From Parietaria judaica (Eukaryota > Streptophyta > Magnoliopsida > Rosales > Urticaceae), in assembly GCA_954871525.1 (NCBI GenBank), contig OX940863.1:45304572-45368571 (forward strand): a DNA stretch of 64,000 nt, read 5' to 3'. How positions within the stretch are numbered: position 1 is the first letter of the stretch; each line of letters starts with the position of its first letter. Position numbers and translations under genes: made by a program. The notes beneath the pieces are model-generated. The model was not told where the DNA came from, ran no database searches, and saw only the letters and a list, made by a program, of their open reading frames with translations. Positions 50,259-62,032 of this stretch are shown here, one piece after another.

Positions 50259-51551
50259 TTTCGGCACCTTTTTTGACTTCTAGCGAACTCGTACGCCAAA
50301 TTAAGCTATTAGAGCCCAAGAATCCTTGACACTCCTATCTTGTTTGTTTTTTGGGCTCAATACAATTAATATAATATATAAAGACTGGATATAAGTAAAA
50401 TATATGTTTCGGCACCTATTTTGATTTTGAACGAACTCTTACGCGAAAGTTAGCTATTAGAGCCCAATATTCTTTAACACTCAAAAATTTTGGGCTCAAT
50501 ACAAATAATATAGTGTATAAAGAAGGTATATGGAATAATAGTTAAGTTTCGGCACCTTTTTTTTACTTCTAGCGAACTCGTACGCCAAATTACTAGAGCC
50601 CAATATTCTTTAACACTCCTAACTTTTGGGCTCAATACAAATAATATAGTGTATAAAGAAGGTATATGGAATAATAGTTAAGTTTCGGCACGTTTTTTTT
50701 TACTTCTAGCGAACTCGTACGCCAAATTAAGCTATTAGAGCGCAAGAATCCTTGACACTCCTAACTTGTTTGTTTTTTGGGCTCAATACAATTAATATAA
50801 TATATAAAGAATGGATATAAGTAATATCTATGTTTCGACACCTATTTTGATTTTGAAAGAACTATTACGCGAAAGTAAGCTATTAGAGCCCAATATTCTT
50901 TAACCCTCCTAACTTTTGGGCTCAATACAAATAATATAGTGTATAATGAAGGTATATGGAATAATAGTTAAGTTTCGGCACCTTTTTTTTTACTTCTAGC
51001 GAACTCGTACGCCAAATTAAGCTATTAGAGCCCAAGAAACCTTGACACTCCTAACTTGTTTGTTTTTTGGGCTCAATACAATTAATATAATATATAAAGA
51101 ATGGATATAAGTAATATATATGTTTCGGCACCTATTTTGATTTTGAACGAACTCTTACGCGAAAGTTAGCTATTAGAGCCCAATATTCTTTAACACTCCA
51201 AACTTTTGGGCTCAATACAAATAATATAGTGTAGAAAGAAGGTATATGGAATAATAGTTAAGTTTCGGCACCTTTTTTTTACTTCTAGCGAACTCGTACG
51301 CCAAATTAAACTCTTAGAGCCCAAGATTCCTTAAGACTCCAAACTTGGGTGTTTTTTTTTGGCTCAATACAATAAAGAAGGAATATGGAGTAATTTTTAT
51401 GTTTCGGCACCTATTTTTATTTTGAACGAACTCTTACGCAAAATGAAGCTATAAGAGCCCAATATTCTTTAAGACTCCAAAATTGTTTGTTTTTTTAGGC
51501 TCAATACAAATAATATAGTGTAAAAAGAAGGTATATGGAGTAATAGTTAAG
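49963..51551 (+). repeat. 1.74-kb HOR copy W1 (11-mer, e/f fused)
   Basis: 1589 bp long. The e and f monomers are fused at about 50592/50593, where CGCCAAATTA runs into CTAGAGCCC. The hybrid (50547-50682) is 136 bp. Monomer h has TTTCGACACC, shared with W2 and W3. Confidence 0.87.
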
Positions 51552-51700
51552 TTTCGGCACCTTTTTTGACTTCTAACGAATTCCTACGCAAAATTAAGCT
51601 ATTAGAACCCAAGATTCCTTAAGACTCGAAACTTGTTGGTTTTTTGGGCTCAATTCACTTAGAATACTATATAAAGAAGGGATATGGAGTAAGATATATG
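51552..51700 (+). repeat. Monomer a (class 1, 149 bp)
   Basis: A-like; marked by ACGAATTCCTACGC and CAATTCACTTAGAATAC. Confidence 0.9.
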
Positions 51701-51847
51701 TTTCGGCATCTCTTTTGATTTTGAACGAACTCTTACGCGAAAGTAAGCTATTAGAGCCTAATATTCTTTAAGACTCCAAACTTGTTTGTTTTTGGGCTAA
51801 ATACAAATAATATAGTGTATAAGAAGGTATATCGAGTAATAGTTAAG
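51701..51847 (+). repeat. Monomer b (class 2 long form, 147 bp)
   Basis: B-like; TTTCGGCATCTC, a short T-run before GGGCTAAATAC, and GTGTATAAGAAGGTATATCG. Confidence 0.9.
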
Positions 51848-51995
51848 TTTCGGCACCTTTTTTGACTTCTAGCGAACTCGTACGCCAAATTAAGCTATTA
51901 GAGCCCAAGAATCCTTGACACTCCTATCTTGTTTGTTTTTTGGGCTCAATACAATTAATATAATATATAAAGACTGGATATAAGTAAAATATATG
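51848..51995 (+). repeat. Monomer c (class 1, 148 bp)
   Basis: C-like; CACTCCTATCTTG and AAGACTGGATATAAGTAAAA. Confidence 0.9.
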
Positions 51996-52135
51996 TTTCG
52001 GCACCTATTTTGATTTTGAACGAACTCTTACGCGAAAGTTAGCTATTAGAGCCCAATATTCTTTAACACTCAAAACTTTTGGGCTCAATACAAATATTAT
52101 AGTGTATAAAGAAGGTATATGGAATAATAGTTAAG
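51996..52135 (+). repeat. Monomer d (class 2 short form, 140 bp)
   Basis: D-like; GAAAGTTAGCTATTAG and CACTCAAAACTTTTGGGC. Confidence 0.9.
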
Positions 52136-52284
52136 TTTCGGCACCTTTTTTTTACTTCTAGCGAACTCGTACGCCAAATTAAGCTATTAGAGCCCAAGAA
52201 TCCTTGACACTCCTAACTTGTTTGTTTTTTGGGCTCAATACAATTAATATAATATATAAAGAATGGATATAAGTAATATCTATA
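52136..52284 (+). repeat. Monomer e (class 1, 149 bp)
   Basis: Class 1 with ACTCGTACGCC and AATATCTATATTTCGG at its end. Confidence 0.9.
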
Positions 52285-52424
52285 TTTCGGCACCTATTTT
52301 GATTTTGAAAGAACTCTTACATGAAAGTAAGCTACTAGAGCCCAATATTCTTTAACACTCCTAACTTTTGGGCTCAATACAAATAATATAGTGTATAAAG
52401 AAGGTATATGGAATAATAGTTAAG
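52285..52424 (+). repeat. Monomer f (class 2 short form, 140 bp)
   Basis: Class 2; GAAAGAACTCTTACATG and AAGCTACTAGAGC. Confidence 0.9.
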
Positions 52425-52574
52425 TTTCGGCACGTTTTTTTTTACTTCTAGCGAACTCGTACGCCAAATTAAGCTATTAGAGCCCAAGAATCCTTGACAC
52501 TCCTAACTTGTTTGTTTTTTGGGCTCAATACAATTAATATAATATATAAAGAATGGATATAAGTAATATCTATG
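52425..52574 (+). repeat. Monomer g (class 1, 150 bp)
   Basis: Class 1; TTTCGGCACG replaces TTTCGGCACC at the start. Confidence 0.9.
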
Positions 52575-52714
52575 TTTCGACACCTATTTTGATTTTGAAA
52601 GAACTATTACGCGAAAGTAAGCTATTAGAGCCCAATATTCTTTAACCCTCCTAACTTTTGGGCTCAATACAAATAATATAGTGTATAATGAAGGTATATG
52701 GAATAATAGTTAAG
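52575..52714 (+). repeat. Monomer h (class 2 short form, 140 bp)
   Basis: Class 2; GAAAGAACTATTACGCG, TTAACCCTCCTAAC and GTATAATGAAGG. Confidence 0.9.
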
Positions 52715-52864
52715 TTTCGGCACCTTTTTTTTTACTTCTAGCGAACTCGTACGCCAAATTAAGCTATTAGAGCCCAAGAAACCTTGACACTCCTAACTTG
52801 TTTGTTTTTTGGGCTCAATACAATTAATATAATATATAAAGAATGGATATAAGTAATATATATG
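52715..52864 (+). repeat. Monomer i (class 1, 150 bp)
   Basis: Class 1; CAAGAAACCTTGACAC where other class 1 monomers have GAATCC. Confidence 0.9.
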
Positions 52865-53004
52865 TTTCGGCACCTATTTTGATTTTGAACGAACTCTTAC
52901 GCGAAAGTTAGCTATTAGAGCCCAATATTCTTTAACACTCCAAACTTTTGGGCTCAATACAAATAATATAGTGTAGAAAGAAGGTATATGGAATAATAGT
53001 TAAG
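52865..53004 (+). repeat. Monomer j (class 2 short form, 140 bp)
   Basis: Class 2; GAAAGTTAGCT plus CACTCCAAAC and GTGTAGAAAGAAGG. Confidence 0.9.
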
Positions 53005-53143
53005 TTTCGGCACCTTTTTTTTACTTCTAGCGAACTCGTACGCCAAATTAAACTCTTAGAGCCCAAGATTCCTTAAGACTCCAAACTTGGGTGTTTTTTT
53101 TGGGCTCAATACAATAAAGAAGGAATATGGAGTAATTTTTATG
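53005..53143 (+). repeat. Monomer k, short form (class 1, 139 bp)
   Basis: N-like; TTAAACTCTTAG and CTTGGGTG. The short form CAATAAAGAAGG lacks 13 bp present in the long form at 58338-58362 and near 60100. Confidence 0.9.
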
Positions 53144-53293
53144 TTTCGGCACCTATTTTTATTTTGAACGAACTCTTACGCAAAATGAAGCTATAAGAGC
53201 CCAATATTCTTTAAGACTCCAAAATTGTTTGTTTTTTTAGGCTCAATACAAATAATATAGTGTAAAAAGAAGGTATATGGAGTAATAGTTAAG
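53144..53293 (+). repeat. Monomer l (class 2, 150 bp)
   Basis: F/O-like; CCTATTTTTATTTTG, TTACGCAAAATGAAGC and TTTAGGCTC. Confidence 0.9.
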
Positions 53294-55035
53294 TTTCGGC
53301 ACCTTTTTTGACTTCTAACGAATTCCTACGCAAAATTAAGCTATTAGAACCCAAGATTCCTTAAGACTCGAAACTTGTTGGTTTTTTGGGCTCAATTCAC
53401 TTAGAATACTATATAAAGAAGGGATATGGAGTAAGATATATGTTTCGGCATCTCTTTTGATTTTGAACGAACTCTTACGCGAAAGTAAGCTATTAGAGCC
53501 TAATATTCTTTAAGACTCCAAACTTGTTTGTTTTTGGGCTAAATACAAATAATATAGTGTATAAGAAGGTATATCGAGTAATAGTTAAGTTTCGGCACCT
53601 TTTTTGACTTCTATCGAACTCGTACGCCAAATTAAGCTATTAGAGCCCAAGAATCCTTGACACTCCTATCTTGTTTGTTTTTTGGGCTCAATACAATTAA
53701 TATAATATATAAAGACTGGATATAAGTAAAATATATGTTTCGGCACCTATTTTGATTTTGAACGAACTCTTACGCGAAAGTTAGCTATTAGAGCCCAATA
53801 TTCTTTAACACTCAAAACTTTTGGGCTCAATAAATATTATAGTGTATAAAGAAGGTATATGGAATAATAGTTAAGTTTCGGCACCTTTTTTTTACTTCTA
53901 GCGAACTCGTACGCCAAATTAAGCTATTAGAGCCCAAGAATCCTTGACACTCCTAACTTGTTTGTTTTTTGGGCTCAATACAATTAATATAATATATAAA
54001 GAATGGATATAAGTAATATCTATATTTCGGCACCTATTTTGATTTTGAAAGAACTCTTACATGAAAGTAAGCTACTAGAGCCCAATATTCTTTAACACTC
54101 CTAACTTTTGGGCTCAATACAAATAATATAGTGTATAAAGAAGGTATATGGAATAATAGTTAAGTTTCGGCACGTTTTTTTTTTACTTCTAGCGAACTCG
54201 TACGCCAAATTAAGCTATTAGAGCCCAAGAATCCTTGACACTCCTAACTTGTTTGTTTTTTGGGCTCAATACAATTAATATAATATATAAAGAATGGATA
54301 TAAGTAATATCTATGTTTCGACACCTATTTTGATTTTGAAAGAAAACTATTACGCGAAAGTAAGCTATTAGAGCCCAATATTCTTTACCCTCCTAACTTT
54401 TGGGCTCAATACAAATAATATAGTTTATAATGAAGGTATATGGAATAATAGTTAAGTTTCGGCACCTTTTTTTTTACTTCTAGCGAACTCGTACGCCAAA
54501 TTAAGCTATTAGAGCCCAAGAAACCTTGACACTCCTAACTTGTTTGTTTTTGGGCTCAATACAATTAATATAATATATAAAGAATGGATATAAGTAATAT
54601 ATATGTTTCGGCACCTATTTTGATTTTGAACGAACTCTTACGCGAAAGTTAGCTATTAGAGCCCAATATTCTTTAACACTCCAAACTTTTGGGCTCAATA
54701 CAAATAATATAGTGTAGAAAGAAGGTATATGGAATAATAGTTAAGTTTAGGCACGTTTTTTTTACTTCTAGCGAACTCGTACGCCAAATTAAACTCTTAG
54801 AGCCCAAGAATCCTTGACACTCCTAACTTGTTTGTTTTTTTGGGCTCAATACAATAAAGAAGGAATATGGAGTAATTTTTATGTTTCGGCACCTATTTTT
54901 ATTTTGAACGAACTCTTACGCAAAATGAAGCTATAAGAGCCCAATATTATTTAAGACTCTAAACTTGTTTGTTATTTTTTTGGCTCAATACAAATAATAT
55001 AGTGTAAAAAGAAGGTATATGGAGTAATAGTTAAG
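53294..55035 (+). repeat. 1.74-kb HOR copy W3
   Basis: 1742 bp. Shares CTATCGAACTCG in c with W4, and has a 3-bp deletion in d near 53830 (CAATAAATATTATAG). The end of this copy, from about 54.34 kb, carries an unusual number of single- or two-base indels. Its k monomer has a short foreign tract at about 54806-54842. Confidence 0.88.
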
Positions 55036-56779
55036 TTTCGGCACCTTTTTTGACTTCTAACGAATTCCTACGCAAATTAAGCTATTAGAACCCAAGATTC
55101 CTTAAGACTCGAAACTTGTTGGTTTTTTGGCTCAATTCACTTAGAATACTATATAAAGAAGGGATATGGAGTAAGATATATGTTTCGGCACCTCTTTTAA
55201 TTTTGAACGAACTCTTACGCGAAAGTAAGCTATTAGAGCCTAATATTCTTTAAGACTCCAAACTTGTTTGTTTTTGGGCTAAATGACAAATAATATAGTG
55301 TATAAGAAGGTATATCGAGTAATAGTTAAGTTTCGGCACCTTTTTTGACTTCTATCGAACTCGTACGCCAAATTAAGCTATTAGAGCCCAAGAATCCTTG
55401 ACACTCCTATCTTGTTTGTTTTTTGGGCTCAATACAATTAATATAATATATAAAGACTGGATATAAGTAAAATATATGTTTCGGCACCTATTTTGATTTT
55501 GAACGAACTCTTACGCGAAAGTTAGCTATTAGAGCCCAATATTCTTTAACACTCAAAACTTTTGGGCTCAATACAAATAATATATTGTATAAAGAAGGTA
55601 TATGGAATAATAGTTAAGTTTCGGCACCTTTTTTTACTTCTAGCGAACTCGTACGCCAAATTAAGCTATTAGAGCCCAAGAATCCTTGACACTCCTAACT
55701 TGTTTGTTTTTTGGGCTCAATACAATTAATATAATATATAAAGAATGGATATAAGTAATATCTATATTTCGGCACCTATTTTGATTTTGAAAGAACTCTT
55801 ACATGAAAGTAAGCTACTAGAGCCCAATATTCTTTAACACTCCTAACTTTTGGGCTCAATACAAATAATATAGTGTATAAAGAAGGTATATGGAATAATA
55901 GTTAAGTTTCGGCACGTTTTTTTTTACTTCTAGCGAACTCGTACGCCAAATTAAGCTATTAGAGCCCAAGAATCCTTGACACTCCTAACTTGTTTGTTTT
56001 TTTGGGCTCAATACAATTAATATAATATATAAAGAATGGATATAAGTAATATCTATGTTTCGGCACCTATTTTGATTTTGAAAGAACTATTACGCGAAAG
56101 TAAGCTATTAGAGCCCAATATTCTTTAACCCTCCTAACTTTGGGCTCAATACAAATAATATAGTGTATAATGAAGGTATATGGAATAATAGTTAAGTTTC
56201 GGCACCTTTTTTTTTACTTCTAGCGAACTCGTACGCCAAATTAAGCTATTAGAGCCCAAGAAACCTTGGACAGTTCCCTAACTTGTTTGTTTTTTGGGCT
56301 CAATACAATTAATATAATATATAAAGAATGGATATAAGTAATATATATGTTTCGGCACCTATTTTGATTTTGAACGAACTCTTACGCGAAAGTTAGCTAT
56401 TAGAGCCCAATATTCTTTAACACTCCAAACTTTTGGGCTCAATACAAATAATATAGTGTAGAAAGAAGGTATATGGAATAATAGTTAAGTTTCGGCACCT
56501 TTTTTTTTACTTCTAGCGAACTCGTACGCCAAATTAAACTCTTAGAGCCCAAGATTCCTTAAGACTCCAAACTTGGGTGTTTTTTTTGGGCTCAATACAA
56601 TAAAGAAGGAATATGGAGTAATTTTTATGTTTCGGCACCTATTTTTATTTTGAACGAACTCTTACGCAAAATGAAGCTATAAGAGCCCAATATTCTTTAA
56701 GACTCCAAAATTGTTTGTTTTTTTAGGCTCAATACAAATAATATAGTGTAAAAAGAAGGTATATGGAGTAATAGTTAAG
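55036..56779 (+). repeat. 1.74-kb HOR copy W4 (indel-rich)
   Basis: 1744 bp and complete in monomer order, but with many private 1-4 base changes. Examples are ACGCAAATTAAG (near 55070), TTTTTTGGCTC (near 55126), AAATGACAAAT (near 55284), CTAACTTTGGGC (near 56136) and a disrupted CCTTGGACAGTTCCC (56265). Confidence 0.87.
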
Positions 56780-58534
56780 TTTCGGCACCTTTTTTGACTT
56801 CTAACGAATTCTTACGCAAAATTAAGCTATTAGAACCCAAGATTCCTTAAGACTCGAAACTTGTTGGTTTTTTGGGCTCAATTCACTTAGAATACTATAT
56901 AAAGAAGGGATATGGAGTAAGATATATGTTTCGGCATTTCTTTTGATTTTGAACGAACTCTTACGCGAAAGTAAGCTATTAGAGCCTAATATTCTTTAAG
57001 ACTCAAAACTTGTTTGTTTTTGGGCTAAATACAAATAATATAGTGTATAAAGAAGGTATATCGAGTAATAGTTAAGTTTCGGCACCTTTTTTGACTTCTA
57101 GCGAACTCGTACGCCAAATTAAGCTATTAGAGCCCAAGAATCCTTGACACTCCTATCTTGTTTGTTTTTTGGGCTCAATACAATTAATATAATATATAAA
57201 GACTGGATATAAGTAAAATATATGTTTCGGCACCTATTTTGATTTTGAACGAACTCTTACGCGAAAGTTAGCTATTAGAGCCCAATATTCTTTAACACTC
57301 AAAACTTTTGGGCTCAATACAAATAATATAGTGTATAAAGAAGGTATATGGAATAATAGTTAAGTTTCGGCACCTTTTTTTTACTTCTAGCGAACTCGTA
57401 CGCCAAATTAAGCTATTAGAGCCCAAGAATCCTTGACACTCCTAACTTGTTTGTTTTTTGGGCTCAATACAATTAATATAATATATAAAGAATGGATATA
57501 AGTAATATCTATATTTCGGCACCTATTTTGATTTTGAAAGAACTCTTACATGAAAGTAAGCTACTAGAGCCCAATATTCTTTAACACTCCTAACTTTTGG
57601 GCTCAATACAAATAATATAGTGTATAAAGAAGGTATATGGAATAATAGTTAAGTTTCGGCACGTTTTTTTTACTTCTAGCGAACTCGTACGCCAAATTAA
57701 GCTATTAGAGCCCAAGAATCCTTGACACTCCTAACTTGTTTGTTTTTTGGGCTCAATACAATTAATATAATATATAAAGAATGGATATAAGTAATATCTA
57801 TGTTTCGGCACCTATTTTGATTTTGAAAGAACTATTACGCGAAAGTAAGCTATTAGAGCCCAATATTCTTTAACCCTCCTAACTTTTGGGCTCAATACAA
57901 ATAATATAGTGTATAATGAAGGTATATGGAATAATAGTTAAGTTTCGGCACCTTTTTTTTTACTTCTAGCGAACTCGTACGCCAAATTAAGCTATTAGAG
58001 CCCAAGAAACCTTGACACTCCTAACTTGTTTGTTTTTTGGGCTCAATACAATTAATATAATATATAAAGAATGGATATAAGTAATATATATGTTTCGGCA
58101 CCTATTTTGATTTTGAACGAACTCTTACGCGAAAGTTAGCTATTAGAGCCCAATATTCTTTAACACTCCAAACTTTTGGGCTCAATACAAATAATATAGT
58201 GTAGAAATAAGGTATATGGAATAATAGTTAAGTTTCGGCACCTTTTTTTTACTTCTAGCGAACTCGTACGCCAAATTAAACTCTTAGAGCCCAAGATTCC
58301 TTAAGACTCCAAACTTGGGTGTTTTTTTTGGGCTCAATACAATAAATATAGTATATAAAGAAGGAATATGGAGTAATTTTTATGTTTCGGCACCTATTTT
58401 TATTTTGAACGAACTCTTACGCAAAATGAAGCTATAAGAGCCCAATATTCTTTAAGACTCCAAAATTGTTTGTTTTTTTAGGCTCAATACAAATAATATA
58501 GTGTAAAAAGAAGGTATATGGAGTAATAGTTAAG
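56780..58534 (+). repeat. 1.74-kb HOR copy W5 (long-k subtype)
   Basis: 1755 bp because k keeps the 13-bp block (58338-58362). Monomer a has TTCTTACGC and b has GACTCAAAACTTG and GTATAAAGAAGG, a haplotype shared with W6 and the start of W7. Confidence 0.9.
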
Positions 58535-60289
58535 TTTCGGCACCTTTTTTGACTTCTAACGAATTCTTACGCAAAATTAAGCTATTAGAACCCAAGATTC
58601 CTTAAGACTCGAAACTTGTTGGTTTTTTGGGCTCAATTCACTTAGAATACTATATAAAGAAGGGATATGGAGTAAGATATATGTTTCGGCATCTCTTTTG
58701 ATTTTGAACGAACTCTTACGCGAAAGTAAGCTATTAGAGCCTAATATTCTTTAAGACTCAAAACTTGTTTGTTTTTGGGCTAAATACAAATAATATAGTG
58801 TATAAAGAAGGTATATCGAGTAATAGTTAAGTTTCGGCACCTTTTTTGACTTCTAGCGAACTCGTACGCCAAATTAAGCTATTAGAGCCCAAGAATCCTT
58901 GACACTCCTATCTTGTTTGTTTTTTTGGGCTCAATACAATTAATATAATATATAAAGACTGGATATAAGTAAAATATATGTTTCGGCACCTATTTTGATT
59001 TTGAACGAACTCTTACGCGAAAGTTAGCTATTAGAGCCCAATATTCTTTAACACTCAAAACTTTTGGGCTCAATACAAATAATATAGTGTATAAAGAAGG
59101 TATATGGAATAATAGTTAAGTTTCGGCACCTTTTTTTTACTTCTAGCGAACTCGTACGCCAAATTAAGCTATTAGAGCCCAAGAATCCTTGACACTCCTA
59201 ACTTGTTTGTTTTTTGGGCTCAATACAATTAATATAATATATAAAGAATGGATATAAGTATTATCTATATTTCGGCACCTATTTTGATTTTGAAAGAACT
59301 CTTACATGAAAGTAAGCTACTAGAGCCCAATATTCTTTAACACTCCTAACTTTTGGGCTCAATACAAATAATATAGTGTATAAAGAAGGTATATGGAATA
59401 ATAGTTAAGTTTCGGCACGTTTTTTTTTACTTCTAGCGAACTCGTACGCCAAATTAAGCTATTAGAGCCCAAGAATCCTTGACACTCCTAACTTGTTTGT
59501 TTTTTGGGCTCAATACAATTAATATAATATATAAAGAATGGATATAAGTAATATCTATGTTTCGGCACCTATTTTGATTTTGAAAGAACTATTACGCGAA
59601 AGTAAGCTATTAGAGCCCAATATTCTTTAACCCTCCTAACTTTTGGGCTCAATACAAATAATATAGTGTATAATGAAGGTATATGGAATAATAGTTAAGT
59701 TTCGGCACCTTTTTTTTTTACTTCTAGCGAACTCGTACGCCAAATTAAGCTATTAGAGCCCAAGAAACCTTGACACTCCTAACTTGTTTGTTTTTTGGGC
59801 TCAATACAATTAATATAATATATAAAGAATGGATATAAGTAATATATATGTTTCGGCACCTATTTTGATTTTGAACGAACTCTTACGCGAAAGTTAGCTA
59901 TTAGAGCCCAATATTCTTTACACTCCAAACTTTTGGGCTCAATACAAATAATATAGTGTAGAAAGAAGGTATATGGAATAATAGTTAAGTTTCGGCACCT
60001 TTTTTTTACTTCTAGCGAACTCGTACGCCAAATTAAACTCTTAGAGCCCAAGATTCCTTAAGACTCCAAACTTGGGTGTTTTTTTTGGGCTCAATACAAT
60101 AAATATAGTATATAAAGAAGGAATATGGAGTAATTTTATGTTTCGGCACCTATTTTATTTTGAACGAACTCTTACGCAAAATGAAGCTATAAGAGCCCAA
60201 TATTCTTTAAGACTCCAAAATTGTTTGTTTTTTTAGGCTCAATACAAATAATATAGTGTAAAAAGAAGGTATATGGAGTAATAGTTAAG
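58535..60289 (+). repeat. 1.74-kb HOR copy W6 (long-k subtype)
   Basis: 1755 bp with the long k near 60100 and the same a/b haplotype as W5. Short indels appear near 59919 (TTCTTTACACTCC) and 60133-60160 (GTAATTTTATG, CTATTTTATTTTG). Confidence 0.9.
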
Positions 60290-62032
60290 TTTCGGCACCT
60301 TTTTTGACTTCTAACGAATTCTTACGCAAAATTAAGCTATTAGAACCCAAGATTCCTTAAGACTCGAAACTTGTTGGTTTTTTGGGCTCAATTCACTTAG
60401 AATACTATATAAAGAAGGGATATGGAGTAAGATATATGTTTTCGGCATCTCTTTTGATTTTGAACGAACTCTTACGCGAAAGTAAGCTATTAGAGCCTAA
60501 TATTCTTTAAGACTCAAAACTTGTTTGTTTTTGGCTAAATACAAATAATATAGTGTATAAAGAAGGTATATCGAGTAATAGTTAAGTTTCGGCACCTTTT
60601 TTGACTTCTAGCGAACTCGTACGCCAAATTAAGCTATTAGAGCCCAAGAATCCTTGACACTCCTATCTTGTTTGTTTTTGGGCTCAATACAATTAATATA
60701 ATATATAAAGACTGGATATAAGTAAAATATATGTTTCGGCACCTATTTTGATTTTGAACGAACTCTTACGCGAAAGTTAGCTATTAGAGCCCAATATTCT
60801 TTAACACTCAAAACTTTTGGGCTCAATACAAATATTATAGTGTATAAAGAAGGTATATGGAATAATAGTTAAGTTTCGGCACCTTTTTTTTTACTTCTAG
60901 CGAACTCGTACGCCAAATTAAGCTATTAGAGCCCAAGAATCCTTGACACTCCTAACTTGTTTGTTTTTTGGGCTCAATACAATTAATATAATATATAAAG
61001 AATGGATATAAGTAATATCTATATTTCGGCACCTATTTTGATTTTGAAAGAACTCTTACATGAAAGTAAGCTACTAGAGCCCAATATTCTTTAACACTCC
61101 TAACTTTTGGGCTCAATACAAATAATATAGTGTATAAAGAAGGTATATGGAATAATAGTTAAGTTTCGGCACGTTTTTTTTACTTCTAGCGAACTCGTAC
61201 GCCAAATTAAGCTATTAGAGCCCAAGAATCCTTGACACTCCTAACTTGTTTGTTTTTTGGGCTCAATACAATTAATATAATATATAAAGAATGGATATAA
61301 GTAATATCTATGTTTCGGCACCTATTTTGATTTTGAAAGAACTATTACGCGAAAGTAAGCTATTAGAGCCCAATATTCTTTAACCCTCCTAACTTTTGGG
61401 CTCAATACAAATAATATAGTGTATAATGAAGGTATATGGAATAATAGTTAAGTTTCGGCACCTTTTTTTTTTACTTCTAGCGAACTCGTACGCCAAATTA
61501 AGCTATTAGAGCCCAAGAAACCTTGACACTCCCAACTTGTTTGGTTTTTGGGCTCAATACAATTAATATAATATATAAAGAATGGATATAAGTAATATAT
61601 ATGTTTCGGCACCTATTTTGATTTTGAACGAACTCTTACGCGAAAGTTAGCTATTAGAGCCCAATATTCTTTAACACTCCAAACTTTTGGGCTCAATACA
61701 AATAATATAGTGTAGAAAGAAGGTATATGGAATAATAGTTAAGTTTCGGCACCTTTTTTTTACTTCTAGCGAACTCGTACGCCAAATTAAACTCTTAGAG
61801 CCCAAGATTCCTTAAGACTCCAAACTTGGGTGTTTTTTTTGGGCTCAATACAATAAAGAAGGAATATGGAGTAATTTTTATGTTTCGGCACCTATTTTTA
61901 TTTTGAACGAACTCTTACGCAAAATGAAGCTATAAGAGCCCAATATTCTTTAAGACTCCAAAATTGTTTGTTTTTTTAGGCTCAATACAAATAATATAGT
62001 GTAAAAAGAAGGTATATGGAGTAATAGTTAAG
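60290..62032 (+). repeat. 1.74-kb HOR copy W7 (recombinant)
   Basis: 1743 bp. Its a and b monomers match W5/W6 (TTCTTACGC, GACTCAAAAC, GTATAAAGAAGG). Its d has CAAATATTATAG and its k is short, as in W2/W3. The switch lies between about 60565 and 60830. Confidence 0.87.

Larger units (their letters stand above)
51552..53293 (+). repeat. 1.74-kb HOR copy W2 (reference copy)
   Basis: Complete a-to-l copy, 1742 bp, with k in the short form (CAATAAAGAAGG) and CAAATATTATAG in d. Used for monomer boundaries. Confidence 0.92.

Noticed and set aside
59860..60051. Minus-strand open frame of 63 codons
   Set aside because: It lies within class 1/class 2 monomers, opened by a one-base deletion near 59919 (TTCTTTACACTCC). 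It is the same spurious reading as in other repeats.
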